Position numbers and translations under genes: made by a program. From Burkholderia sp. BCC1644 (GTDB lineage Bacteria > Pseudomonadota > Gammaproteobacteria > Burkholderiales > Burkholderiaceae), in the NCBI RefSeq assembly GCF_902833225.1, contig NZ_CADFEI010000001.1:620001-684000 (forward strand): a DNA stretch of 64,000 bases. The letters are read 5' to 3'. Every line of letters starts with the position of its first letter. Positions within the stretch are counted from its first letter, which is position 1. Of the stretch, positions 1 to 8,099 are shown piece by piece. The notes beneath the pieces were generated by a model that had not been told where the DNA came from, searched no databases, and was given only the letters and a program-made list of their open reading frames with translations.

Positions 1-1
1 C

Positions 2-73
2 TCGAAAACGGGCGTCACGCGGCAGGCCACGCTGGTGCGGATGTTGCTGAACAGTGTGCTGTCGCTGGGGTGA
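2..73 (+). CDS. 3' end of a LuxR-type HTH transcriptional regulator (partial)
   Basis: Only the last 23 codons are in the window, ending at TGA 71-73. The visible tail contains SKTGVTRQATLVRML. This resembles the last helix of LuxR/GerE-type DNA-binding domains, where a 'KTG..RQ.+LV..L' segment is usual just before the C-terminus. The rest of the gene lies to the left, so neither the N-terminal domain nor the target can be judged. Confidence 0.55.
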   Translation, partial: SKTGVTRQATLVRMLLNSVLSLG

Positions 74-213
74 GGGGTGCGGCATGGACTGGCGGCGGAG
101 CCGGTTGCGGCGTTCGCGCGAAACGCTCGACGTCGCGGCGCACCAAGCCCTCGCGCACGGCTTGCGCCGATTACATTACGATGACGGCACCCATAACAAC
201 ATGACCCTCGACA

Positions 214-738
214 ATGGCCGATAAACGATCCGGGATTCCGACACGCAAGCGCCGCCTTGCCACCGCGATGACGAGCCTGCTCGTCTGCGCCGCGGCGTTG
301 ACCGCAAGCTGGCGCGTGCAAGCGGAACAACACAACGATTTCATGAAATTCCTCACCGGGCCGACGTACGACGGCCCGGTCGCCGAACCGAAACTGCGCA
401 CGGCGCAGGACCGCGAGTTCGCCAGGAATATTCGCGACGGCGCCTCCACCAATGAAGTGACATTCGCGAGTCGTTACATCCTGTGGACCTTTGATTGCGG
501 ACACAGTGACAATTGCATGCGGGTATTCGCGCTCGACGCGAAAACGGGCGACGTGTACTGGTTTCCGTACATCGTGCGCGAGCTGACCATCGCGGACGAC
601 ACCACACCGACGGACTTCCGCTCGGACAGCCGCCTGCTCGTCGTGAACGGCAAGCCCGACGGTCAACCGCGCGGCCAATACCGCTACCTGTTCGAGAACG
701 GCAAGTTCCGGTTGCTGGACAAGCACGCGGACCGCTGA
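214..738 (+). CDS. Exported hypothetical protein
   Basis: Encodes 174 aa. A basic N-terminus (RKRR) is followed by a hydrophobic segment (about residues 17-32) ending in VQA-E, a plausible Sec signal peptide, so the protein is probably periplasmic. The mature part is soluble and has a Cys pair (FDCGHSDNC) that could form a disulfide. I do not recognise a family. The C-terminal part (RYLFENGKFRLLDK) looks like a small beta-rich domain. Codon use matches neighbouring genes. It stands alone between a regulator tail and a recombinase on the same strand. Confidence 0.7.
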   Translation: MADKRSGIPTRKRRLATAMTSLLVCAAALTASWRVQAEQHNDFMKFLTGPTYDGPVAEPKLRTAQDREFARNIRDGASTNEVTFASRYILWTFDCGHSDNCMRVFALDAKTGDVYWFPYIVRELTIADDTTPTDFRSDSRLLVVNGKPDGQPRGQYRYLFENGKFRLLDKHADR

Positions 739-920
739 CGCCACGGCACGTGGCCGCGGGAATCATGCGGTCGTGACAGCGGCCCGCCCGGCGAGCGTCG
801 TCGACGACCGCTTCACCGCGCATCGATCGTGTACCATCGACGCTTCCCGATACGCTTTCACGCGCTGCCTGCGTCCGCCCGGCCACGCCCGCGCGGTTCG
901 CGCAGCGCGCCCTCCCTCGC

Positions 921-2114
921 ATGCCCCCACCCGTTCCGTCCGATACCGCACTGCGCCCGCTGCCGATCGATTCGCTGACCGTGCCGGCCGCGCTCGACGG
1001 ACGCGCGGGCACCAACCGCTCGGGCAGCGCGCATCCGCAGATCGCCGCGGCCAACGATCTCGACGCCGTGCGCGCATGGCTCGCGCGCTTCGTCGATACG
1101 CCGACCACGTTCCAGAACTACCGCAAGGAAGCCGAACGCCTGCTGCTGTGGGCCGTGATCGCGTGCGGCAAGCCGCTGTCGTCGCTCACGCACGAGGATC
1201 TCGTCGTCTACCGGCAGTTCCTGCTCGCGCCCGCGCCGGCCGACCTGTGGTGCGCAAACGGCGGCCGCAAGCATCCGCGCGACGATCCGCGCTGGCGGCC
1301 GTTCTACGGGCCGCTGTCGGCGGCCAGCCAGCGGCAGGCGCTGGTGATCCTGAACGTGATGTTCTCGTGGCTCGTGCAGGCCGGCTATCTGGCCGGCAAC
1401 CCGCTCGCGTTGTCGCGGCAGCGGCAGCGCCGGCCCGCACCGCGCGTCACGCGCCATCTCGGACAGCCATTGTGGCAGTCGGTCAAGGACGCGATCGCCG
1501 CGATGCCGCGCGACGATGCGCGCGCAAGCTTCCATGCGGATCGCGCGCGCTGGCTGTTCACGCTGCTGTATCTCGGCGGGCTGCGCATCACCGAAGCGGC
1601 CGACACGACGATGGGCCAGTTCTTCTGCCGGCGCGACGCGAACGGGCACGATCGCTGGTGGCTCGACGTGACGGGCAAAGGCGGCCGGCAGCGGCTCGTG
1701 CCGGCCACCGCCGAGATGATGGCCGAGCTGTCGCGTTACCGTCGCGCGCATGGCCTGCCCGCGCTGCCGTCGGACGGCGAGCCCACGCCACTCGTGCTGC
1801 CGGTCGGCCAGACGCGCAAACCGCTCACGCGCGCGGCGCTGCACCGGATCGTGAAGCAGGTGTTCCGGCACGCGGCCGACCAGCTGCGGGCGAACGGCGA
1901 AGCCGGCGACCAGCAGGCGCGCGTGCTCGAACAGGCGTCCGCGCACTGGCTGCGCCACAGCGCGGGCTCGCACATGGCCGACGGCCGTGTCGACCTGCGG
2001 CTCGTGCGCGACAACCTCGGCCATGTGTCACTCACGACGACGAGCCAGTACCTGCACGCGGACGACGACTGGCGTCATCAAGAAACGGAGGAGAAGCACC
2101 GGATTGGTTGGTAG
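921..2114 (+). CDS. Tyrosine recombinase / phage-integrase family protein
   Basis: Encodes 397 aa. It has an N-terminal SAM-like core-binding domain (about 45-165) and a C-terminal catalytic domain. All catalytic residues of the family are visible: Arg222 (LGGLRITEA), Lys253 (TGKGGRQ), His342 and Arg345 (HWLRH), His368 (LGHVSL) and the Tyr nucleophile 377 (TSQYLH). It should cut and rejoin DNA through a 3'-phosphotyrosine. There is no tRNA, excisionase or phage gene nearby, so a resident chromosomal recombinase is more likely than the integrase of a current island. Confidence 0.88.
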   Translation: MPPPVPSDTALRPLPIDSLTVPAALDGRAGTNRSGSAHPQIAAANDLDAVRAWLARFVDTPTTFQNYRKEAERLLLWAVIACGKPLSSLTHEDLVVYRQFLLAPAPADLWCANGGRKHPRDDPRWRPFYGPLSAASQRQALVILNVMFSWLVQAGYLAGNPLALSRQRQRRPAPRVTRHLGQPLWQSVKDAIAAMPRDDARASFHADRARWLFTLLYLGGLRITEAADTTMGQFFCRRDANGHDRWWLDVTGKGGRQRLVPATAEMMAELSRYRRAHGLPALPSDGEPTPLVLPVGQTRKPLTRAALHRIVKQVFRHAADQLRANGEAGDQQARVLEQASAHWLRHSAGSHMADGRVDLRLVRDNLGHVSLTTTSQYLHADDDWRHQETEEKHRIGW

Positions 2115-2209
2115 GCAGCAGGCGGTCGGTAGCAGACGCGCTGCGTGCTGTGCGCGAGTACGTGCCGCCGAACTCGATGTCGACACCGGCCGGTGTTTCG
2201 CCCTCGCGC

Positions 2210-2608
2210 TCAGTGGTCGAGTTCGAGTCCGCCGAGGCCGCCGTTGCTGCGGCACTTCGCACGGTCGCTTTCCGCCGGCACGTCGATCTGGCCGCACAAC
2301 GCGTCGATCCGCTTGCGGTAACTGTCGATCAGGCACTGCGCCGTCGTGCAGCGGTTGCGCGCCTTCAGCCACACCTTCTGACTCGCGACGAACTGGTGAT
2401 ATTCAGGTGGATCCTCGACCGGATAGTTGGCGAAATCGTCCACGACGCGCTTGTAATCTGCGTTGAGCGCATCGTCGAGATGCGACAACGCCGGATTGCC
2501 GCAGATTTCGCGCTCCACGAACGTGGACGCCTTCGCGCAATCGAACGACGCAGCCTGTGCGCCGGTCATGCCGGCCGCGACGGTCAGCGCAACGAGCCAT
2601 GCCTTCAT
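2210..2608 (-). CDS. LprI/DUF1311 family periplasmic protein
   Basis: Encodes 132 aa from the ATG at 2608; the frame stays open further upstream, but that stretch contains a tandem repeat and is unlikely to be coding. The N-terminus MKAWLVALTVAAG..AQAAS is a signal peptide. The mature part begins FDCAKAS..VEREICGNPALSHLDD, the hallmark of LprI_N/DUF1311 proteins, with more Cys residues downstream (CTTAQC, CGQ, CRS) that suggest disulfides. Mycobacterial LprI inhibits lysozyme; here that function is only by family analogy. It may be the last gene of the minus-strand group starting at 5625. Confidence 0.8.
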   Translation of the reverse strand: MKAWLVALTVAAGMTGAQAASFDCAKASTFVEREICGNPALSHLDDALNADYKRVVDDFANYPVEDPPEYHQFVASQKVWLKARNRCTTAQCLIDSYRKRIDALCGQIDVPAESDRAKCRSNGGLGGLELDH

Positions 2609-2669
2609 GTGGGTGCCGTAGAAAAAACGGCGGCCGTGCATCGGGTCGCCGTGGCGGACGAACGGGAAT

Positions 2670-2711
2670 GCCCGTCGCCGGAAGCCCGTCGCCGGAAGCC
2701 CGTCGCCGGGA
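2670..2711. repeat. Three tandem 14-bp repeats (GCCCGTCGCCGGAA)
   Basis: Units lie at 2670-2683, 2684-2697 and 2698-2711. The first two are identical and the third has one mismatch. They sit just upstream of the lprI-like start codon, in its presumed 5' leader, which supports choosing the start at 2608. Confidence 0.85.
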
Positions 2712-2791
2712 TCCGGAAGCTTAGGCCAATGCGCATCGCGGTTCAATACGCCGCCCCGCCTCCCGGCATCCGCACGGCCCGTCACGCCCGG

Positions 2792-3013
2792 TCAGTACAC
2801 GGCCACCCAATGCCCGGGCACCCACGCCCAGTGATTGCCGGCCCAGCGGTAATGCCCCTTCGCCCAGTGATAGCCGGGCGCCGGCGGCGGCGGCGCCACC
2901 TCGACGAGCGGCGCCGGCTGCGGCGGCCGCACGGGTTCGACCACGCAGGCGGACATCAGCGCCGCACTGGCCGCTACCAGCACGGTGAGCGAAACGGATC
3001 GGATCTTCATCAT
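2792..3013 (-). CDS. Small YXWXGXW-repeat lipoprotein
   Basis: Encodes 73 aa. It starts at the ATG at 3013, preceded by GGGAG about 8 nt upstream. Residues 1-26 are a signal peptide with a lipobox (LMSAC), so it is probably an outer-membrane or periplasmic lipoprotein. A proline-rich spacer leads into YHWAKGHYRWAGNHWAWVPGHW, two to three copies of the aromatic YXWXGXW repeat. The family's function is unknown. A second member (7800-8099) heads the other transcription unit of this region, which links both to the ECF sigma factor between them. Confidence 0.82.
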   Translation of the reverse strand: MMKIRSVSLTVLVAASAALMSACVVEPVRPPQPAPLVEVAPPPPAPGYHWAKGHYRWAGNHWAWVPGHWVAVY

Positions 3014-3070
3014 CTTGCATTCTCCCTTTTGTGTATGAATGGATCGGCACGGAAGCGGCAACGCACCGCG

Positions 3071-4234
3071 TCACGCAGCGCCGCGAATCAGGCCGGTCAT
3101 GGGCCGCGTCGCGCCGCTTTCCGCGAACAATGCGGACGCGGTTCGACGAGGGTCGAGCCGCAGGCTTTCGGCGGCCGCACCCGAGATCAGCGCGTCGAGC
3201 GACGCGGTCGGCTTCAGGTCGCGCCCTTCATACAGGTCGCCCGGCCGCAGCCCCGGCCAGTCGGCGATCACGCGGCCGCCGGCCACCGCGCCGCCCGCGA
3301 GCATCGCGACCGACGCCTGCCCGTGATCGGTGCCGCCCGTGCCGTTCACGGCCGCCGTGCGGCCGAACTCGGTCGCGACCAGCACCGTGGTCTGCTGCCA
3401 GGCGGGCCCGAGACCGTCGCGCAGCGCGGCGAGCATCGTGTCGAGCGCTTTCAGCTGGTTCGCGAGCCGCGCGTTCTGCGCGCTGTGCGTATCCCAGCCG
3501 CCCGTCTCGATCATGGCGATCCGCGGGCCGTCGTCGCGCGCGAGGAACGTCGCCGCGAGCTTGCCGACGCCGGCCGGATCCTGCCGCGCATGCGCGTCGC
3601 CGGCGAGGCCGCGTGCGTCCATCGCCGACTGCCACAGCGGGCCGAGCTGCGCGTCGGCCTCGTAGAGCGACGACACGCGCGCAAGCAGGTCGTCCGGCGC
3701 GGCCGGCAGACCGGATGGCGCATACGACGCGGCCTGTACGGTGCCGCGCAACGCGAGCGGCACGGTCGGCGCGAACGCGATTGCGTTCTCACGCGTCGCC
3801 GGCAGCAGCGCGGCGAGCCGGTTCAGCCAGCCGTCCTTTACCTGGTACGGCGCACGTCCGCCCGTTTCGAGCACGTTCTGGCCGTCGAAATGCGAGCGGT
3901 CGCGATACGGCGACGCAATCGCATGGACGAACAGCGCCTGCCCGTCGCGGTACAACTGCGCGGTCTGCGCAAGCGACGGATGCAGCGCGAACGTGCCGTC
4001 GAGCCGCGTCGCGGCCGCCGTGTCGATCGCGAGCGGGCCGCGCAGCGTCGCATACGCGGGTTCCGCATACGGGACGACGATGTTCAGGCCATCGGCCGCG
4101 CCGCGCTGGATCACGAACACGAAGCGCCGGTCGGTCGCGACATTCGCGAACACGATCCGCGGCGCGACGAGGATCGCGCCTGCGCCGGCGGCGGCAACGC
4201 TCAGGAATTGTCGGCGTGACAGGGCCATGGTCAT
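3071..4234 (-). CDS. DUF1501 family, Tat-exported protein
   Basis: Encodes 387 aa. The N-terminus has a twin-arginine signal (SRRQFLSVAAAGAGA), so it is exported folded. The body matches DUF1501, a sulfatase/alkaline-phosphatase-like fold: FVFVIQRGAADGLN, HFDGQNVLETG, ETGGWDTH and TEFGRTAAVNGTGGTDHG carry the conserved Asp/His/Glu residues. Its start overlaps the stop of the DUF1800 gene by 4 nt (4231-4234). These two families are almost always adjacent in bacteria and probably act together at the envelope; the substrate is unknown. Confidence 0.9.
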   Translation of the reverse strand: MTMALSRRQFLSVAAAGAGAILVAPRIVFANVATDRRFVFVIQRGAADGLNIVVPYAEPAYATLRGPLAIDTAAATRLDGTFALHPSLAQTAQLYRDGQALFVHAIASPYRDRSHFDGQNVLETGGRAPYQVKDGWLNRLAALLPATRENAIAFAPTVPLALRGTVQAASYAPSGLPAAPDDLLARVSSLYEADAQLGPLWQSAMDARGLAGDAHARQDPAGVGKLAATFLARDDGPRIAMIETGGWDTHSAQNARLANQLKALDTMLAALRDGLGPAWQQTTVLVATEFGRTAAVNGTGGTDHGQASVAMLAGGAVAGGRVIADWPGLRPGDLYEGRDLKPTASLDALISGAAAESLRLDPRRTASALFAESGATRPMTGLIRGAA

Positions 4235-5625
4235 CTCCGTTGGAAATCGGGCGAGACGAGCAGCAAAGCAAGCGACGTCGTCGCGCTTTCCGCGCGCGAC
4301 AGTGCGGTCGCGGTCGGCGTGCTCATCGAACCGGCAAGCAGCGTGTTGCCGAGCGTGCGCGGATCAAGCCGGTCGCCCGTGCGCGCGGCCAGCCGCTGGG
4401 CAATCTCGACGCGGCGCACGAGCGCGTCGGGCGCGGCCCAGCTCGCGGCAACGTCGTCGTAGCCGGCCGGCGAACCCGGCCGCCACACCGGCTGGCCGAG
4501 CTGCGCGAGCAGCGGCGCGGCCTTCAGGTCGCCCGTGTCGCGCCAGCCGAGCCCGCGCAGCGACGACACCGCCCACTCCCACGGCGTCTTGAACTTGCGG
4601 TTGACCGGCGACCACGCGTCGGGCGCATCGACGAGCGCGCGATAGACGGTCGGCAGGTCGCCGCCGCTCGCGTCGAACGCGCGGGCCAGCCGCTCGGTCA
4701 GCGCGGGCGGCGGATTGTCGGCGACGAAATGACGGGCGAGCTGGAACGCGATGTGCCGGCCCGTCGCCTCCGAGCGCGCGAGGTCGTGCAGGATCGCGCG
4801 CGCCTGCGCTTCGCCCGGCTGGTCGTAGGTGCGTCCCATCACCGTGCGCGTGCCCGGTTCGTGCAGCTTCGGGCGGAACACGAACGCACCGGGTGCGGCA
4901 TCGCCCGGCTGCGGCCCGCGCCCGCCGGCGATGCTCCAGCCGGTCAGCGCACGCGCGAATTCCGTCACGTCGGCTTGCGTGTAACCGGTGCGTACGCCGA
5001 GCGTATGCAGTTCCATGATTTCGCGCGCGAGGTTCTCGTTGAGGCCGCGCTTCGCCGAGGGATTGCGTGCTTCGGCGCGCAACGCAGCCGGGCTGTCGGG
5101 GCCGACCGAGCGCGCCTGGTCGAGGAACACCTGCATCGCGGGATGCTGTTCGACGGCGACGAGCATGTCCTCGAAGCGGCCGAGCACGTGCGGGCGGATC
5201 GCGTCGCGTTCGAATGCACCCGCATACGCGGCCACCTGCCCCTTGTCGACCGACACCGCGAAATGGTTCGCCCAGAAATGCACGAGATGTTCGACGAACG
5301 GTGCGGACGTGTTCAACGCACTGTTCATGCGTGCGGTAACCGCACTGCGATAGGCATCGTAGCCATCGCGCCGGATCGATTGCGCGGTCGCGCGTTTCGC
5401 TGCCGCGTCGTCGCCCGTCATCGCGTTGCGCGCGTTCGCGAAGCGTGTCGCGAGCGCGACCGCGTCGGGCTCGCCGGCCCACGCGGCGGGCCGCGCGTCG
5501 TAACGGTCGAATTGCGCGACGAGCGCCGCCTTCGGGTCGGCAGGCGGCGCTTCGTCGGCCCGCGCGCCGAGACCGAAGCGGTTCAGCGCAATCGCGGCCG
5601 GCGTGATGTCGTTCGGGTGGTCCAT
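4231..5625 (-). CDS. DUF1800 domain-containing protein
   Basis: Encodes 464 aa, the usual length. Starts ALNRFGLGARADEAPP and contains the conserved segments VEHLVHFWANHFAVS, GLNENLAREIMELHTLGV and ADVTEFARALTGWS, all typical of DUF1800. No clear signal peptide, so export may depend on its Tat-exported DUF1501 partner, encoded immediately downstream with a 4-nt overlap. A 28-bp element 54 bp upstream of the start is shared with the ECF-sigma unit, suggesting common control. Function unknown. Confidence 0.9.
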   Translation of the reverse strand: MDHPNDITPAAIALNRFGLGARADEAPPADPKAALVAQFDRYDARPAAWAGEPDAVALATRFANARNAMTGDDAAAKRATAQSIRRDGYDAYRSAVTARMNSALNTSAPFVEHLVHFWANHFAVSVDKGQVAAYAGAFERDAIRPHVLGRFEDMLVAVEQHPAMQVFLDQARSVGPDSPAALRAEARNPSAKRGLNENLAREIMELHTLGVRTGYTQADVTEFARALTGWSIAGGRGPQPGDAAPGAFVFRPKLHEPGTRTVMGRTYDQPGEAQARAILHDLARSEATGRHIAFQLARHFVADNPPPALTERLARAFDASGGDLPTVYRALVDAPDAWSPVNRKFKTPWEWAVSSLRGLGWRDTGDLKAAPLLAQLGQPVWRPGSPAGYDDVAASWAAPDALVRRVEIAQRLAARTGDRLDPRTLGNTLLAGSMSTPTATALSRAESATTSLALLLVSPDFQRR

Positions 5626-5678
5626 GACGGGCTCTCTCGCGGTGCGTACCCACGTTCAACGCGGATGCGCCCGGAAAT

Positions 5679-5706
5679 CCGTCGCGGAAATCGCAAATAA
5701 ATTTCG
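5679..5706 (-). promoter_or_regulatory. Candidate ECF-sigma promoter box upstream of DUF1800/DUF1501
   Basis: On the minus strand this reads CGAAATTTATTTGC, 4 nt, then TCCGCGACGG. It is identical to the box at 8172-8199 except for the 4-nt spacer and lies 54 bp upstream of the DUF1800 start. The bipartite layout and strong conservation in an intergenic setting suggest -35/-10 recognition by the ECF factor encoded at 6788-7573. The promoter role is inferred. Confidence 0.5.
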
Positions 5707-5871
5707 AGCGGGGAAACGCGAGGCGGAGTGACCGGTGGAAGCCTCGTCACGCGGCCGCGCACGTCATGAACGAAAACGACGATGCAATCGACCGGAAACG
5801 GCGCACGCATGGCACGTGACCGAAAGCGCACGACGGCGACACGCAGATCGCGTGCCGCCGTCCGGCAGGTG

Positions 5872-6375
5872 TTACTGACTCGCCGGCGTGTCCGGCTTCT
5901 TCTGCAGCTTCGGCGGCAAACGCCAGTTGCCGCTGTGCTGCAATCCGTCGACGAACTTCGTGCGCTCGTCGGGTGTCAGTGTCGCCGCGAAATCGACGAC
6001 GCTGCGCTCGACCTGGGCACGCAGCGCCGTATCGGCCGCGCGCGTGCGATCGAGCGCGGCATCGATCGCCGCGCGATCGAGTTGCGGCGCGGCGAGCAGG
6101 TCCAGCACGGTGATCCGGCCGTCGCGCCCTTCCCGCGCGAAATCACGCCCGTCCTTGCGCGCGGCCTTCAGCGCGGCGGCGAATTCGCGCTGCCGCGCAT
6201 CGGGCAATTCGTCCGCCGCGAAACGCAACGCGGTGCGCGAAGCAGGTGCGCCTGCCGCATGCAGGTCGCGATGCGTCGAGAACCACTGATACGCGCCGCC
6301 GCCGATCGCGCCGAGCACGAACACGTTCAGCACGACCGAGCCGACGAGGATGAATTTCCAGCCACGCTCAGTCAT
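5872..6375 (-). CDS. Periplasmic heavy-metal-sensor/CpxP-like protein
   Basis: Encodes 167 aa. An N-terminal membrane anchor (FILVGSVVLNVFVLGAIGGG) is followed by a helical, charged periplasmic domain with LPDARQREFAAALKAAR and LTPDERTKFVDGL, typical of the metal-resistance/CpxP-Spy group. It overlaps the anti-sigma candidate by 4 nt (6372-6375), making it the third gene of the sigma-factor operon. CnrX/CpxP-type proteins often sense metal or envelope stress for an ECF sigma factor, so a sensor role is a reasonable inference. No metal ligands stand out. Confidence 0.75.
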   Translation of the reverse strand: MTERGWKFILVGSVVLNVFVLGAIGGGAYQWFSTHRDLHAAGAPASRTALRFAADELPDARQREFAAALKAARKDGRDFAREGRDGRITVLDLLAAPQLDRAAIDAALDRTRAADTALRAQVERSVVDFAATLTPDERTKFVDGLQHSGNWRLPPKLQKKPDTPASQ

Positions 6376-6791
6376 TCGTCGCTCCAGTCCGCGCTCGGGC
6401 CGCCGAACGTCGTCGTCAGATAGCCCGGTTCATGCTGCGACGCCGGCACGCTGCCGAGCATCAGCATCGACACGGCCACCGCGCCCGCGAGCGCACCGGC
6501 CAGGCCGACGCCCGCGAACGCCGCGCCCGACCACCACACGTTGCCACGCCTGCGTGCGCGCTGCGGCGCGGGCGCCGTCGCGACGATGCGCTCGACCAGC
6601 GACGGCGCGGGCGGCGCAATCATGTCGTTCGAGAGCCAGGCATCGAGGTCGGCCGCGTCGTCCAGTGCGAGCAATGCTTCGCGCGGGTTCGCTTGCGCCC
6701 ACGCCTCGGCAGCCGCGCGCTCGCCGGCCGGCCAGCGCCGCGCGTCCGAGCCGTACGCGGCGACGATGGTACGAAATCGTTCGGGTGTCAT
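6372..6791 (-). CDS. Probable membrane anti-sigma factor
   Basis: Encodes 139 aa. It has a cytoplasmic N-terminal part (about 1-80: MTPERFRTIVAAYGSDARRWP..), one transmembrane helix (about 87-110, AAFAGVGLAGALAGAVAVSML) and a short periplasmic tail. Position and topology, with 4-nt overlaps to both the sigma factor upstream and the CpxP-like gene downstream, fit an anti-sigma factor. No zinc-binding HxxxCxxC is present, so it is not a ZAS-type anti-sigma. The role is inferred from context. Confidence 0.7.
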   Translation of the reverse strand: MTPERFRTIVAAYGSDARRWPAGERAAAEAWAQANPREALLALDDAADLDAWLSNDMIAPPAPSLVERIVATAPAPQRARRRGNVWWSGAAFAGVGLAGALAGAVAVSMLMLGSVPASQHEPGYLTTTFGGPSADWSDE

Positions 6792-7573
6792 CGCTTGTCC
6801 TCGCTAGGTGGGTCGCCGGCCAGCTGCGCGCGCAGGTTGCGCCTCGCGCGGGCGAGCAGGCTTTCCAGCGCATCGACGGTGATGCCCATCAGGTTGGCCG
6901 CTTCCACATTCGACATTTCCTGATAGTACTGGAGCACGAGCGCTTCCCGCTGCCTCGGCGGCAATGCGGCCAGCGCCTGCCGCACGCGCGTATCGCGCGA
7001 ACGCAGCTCCGCCTGCGCGGCCGGCTCCGGTTGCGTGTCGGGCACGTCGGGCAGCGTATCGACGGGCTCCTCGCGGCGGCCGCGCAACCGGTCGTAGCAC
7101 AGGTTCAGTACGACGCGATGCAGCCACGTATCGAAGCGCGCCTCGCCTTCGCGCCAGCGCGGCGCCTGATTCCAGATTCGCAAGAACGTCTCCTGCGCGA
7201 CGTCCTCGGCTTCGTTCCGGTCGCCGAGCATGCGCGTCGCCAATGCGAGCAGCCGCGGCAGCTTGCGTGCGACGAGCACGCGCACTGCCGACGAATCGCG
7301 CGCGCCGACGCGCGCGACGAGTTCCGCGTCCGGATCGCGGTCGCCGCGATCGTTCAACGCCGCCTGCTCCGTCGCGCGGCGCGTCGGCACCGCACTGTCA
7401 CGGCAGGGCACCCCGCCGCCCGGCTGAAGCTCATCGTCGTGCTCTCCTTGCGTGCGTCGGGCCATCACCGGACGGCGCCACACCGACTGTTCGGCGCCAC
7501 CACGCGCATCGCGCGCCGCGTCGCACACGGCGTCGGCCATGCCCGTTTCATCGACATCCGGTTCGCGCGGCAT
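6788..7573 (-). CDS. ECF-type RNA polymerase sigma factor
   Basis: Encodes 261 aa from the ATG at 7573, which has AGGA 5 nt upstream; an internal ATG at 7465 would give 225 aa. Sigma region 2 is clear (RMLGDRNEAEDVAQETFLRIWNQ, then FDTWLHRVVLNLCYDRLRGRR), and region 4 follows (LAALPPRQREALVLQYYQEMSNVEAANLMGI..ALESLLARARRNLR). The first 55 or so residues are low complexity and may not all be translated. It is translationally coupled to the anti-sigma candidate. Two identical-type 28-bp boxes flank its operon and are candidate targets, one of them allowing autoregulation. Confidence 0.88.
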   Translation of the reverse strand: MPREPDVDETGMADAVCDAARDARGGAEQSVWRRPVMARRTQGEHDDELQPGGGVPCRDSAVPTRRATEQAALNDRGDRDPDAELVARVGARDSSAVRVLVARKLPRLLALATRMLGDRNEAEDVAQETFLRIWNQAPRWREGEARFDTWLHRVVLNLCYDRLRGRREEPVDTLPDVPDTQPEPAAQAELRSRDTRVRQALAALPPRQREALVLQYYQEMSNVEAANLMGITVDALESLLARARRNLRAQLAGDPPSEDKR

Positions 7574-7615
7574 ATCGATCCTGTCTGCCGGCCACGCGAC
7601 CGGCGGCCGGCGCGC

Positions 7616-7729
7616 TCAATATACGACGACCGGCGCGGGCCGGTAATACACCGGACGGGCCGGCACCACGACGCAGCCGGCCAGCACGATGGCTGCGGCC
7701 GCCAGTATCACGATGGTTCGGAAAGGCAT
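7616..7729 (-). CDS. 37-aa mini-lipoprotein
   Basis: A short frame from the ATG at 7729 to TGA at 7616. It reads MPFRTIVILAAAAIVLAGC, then VVVPARPVYYRPAPVVVY. The first 18 residues are a perfect lipoprotein signal (LAGC lipobox), leaving a 19-residue, valine- and tyrosine-rich acylated peptide. It lies between the YXWXGXW gene and the sigma-factor gene on the same strand with short gaps (70 and 42 bp), so it is probably part of the same transcript. No function is known. Confidence 0.65.
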   Translation of the reverse strand: MPFRTIVILAAAAIVLAGCVVVPARPVYYRPAPVVVY

Positions 7730-7799
7730 GGCTTCGACTCATGATGTTGCATGAAGGATCCGCCGCGCGGGCACCGTGTGCCGCGCGACGGCGCACGCG

Positions 7800-8099
7800 T
7801 CACGCCCAGTGACCGGGTACCCATCGCCAGGCCGGCCCGCGCGCGGCCCAATGACCGGGCACCCAGTGGTAACCGACGCGCACCACTTGCCAGTGGCCCG
7901 GAATCCAGACGTAACGGCCCTGCTGCCAGTGCCAGTGCCCCTGATCCCAGACGTAGCCCGCGCGCGGCGCCGGCAGCACTTCGACGCGCGGCGGCGGCGG
8001 CGCGTAAGGCGCAACGATCACGGCCTGCGCGAACGACGCGGATGCCGCCAGCGCGGCCACGCATGCCGTGGCAAATCGCAATGGAACAGAAAGTTTCAT
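7800..8099 (-). CDS. YXWXGXW-repeat exported protein
   Basis: Encodes 99 aa. The start at 8099 has CGGAG 6 nt upstream. Residues 1-25 are a signal peptide (..AALAASASFAQA). The rest holds repeated aromatic units: YVWDQGHWHW, YVWIPGHW, YHWVPGHW, WRWVPGHW. It is the first gene after the 28-bp box at 8172-8199 and precedes the mini-lipoprotein and the sigma operon. The family is common in Burkholderia and has no assigned function. It is a longer relative of the protein encoded at 2792-3013. Confidence 0.82.
   Translation of the reverse strand: MKLSVPLRFATACVAALAASASFAQAVIVAPYAPPPPRVEVLPAPRAGYVWDQGHWHWQQGRYVWIPGHWQVVRVGYHWVPGHWAARGPAWRWVPGHWA

Noticed and set aside
921..2114. Integrase gene as the end of a genomic island
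   Set aside because: No tRNA, attachment repeats, phage or plasmid genes nearby, and composition equals the surroundings; treated as a resident recombinase.
773..4219. A 1148-codon plus-strand open frame over the recombinase and DUF1501 genes
   Set aside because: It overlaps several recognisable genes in other frames and has no recognisable domain or start context.
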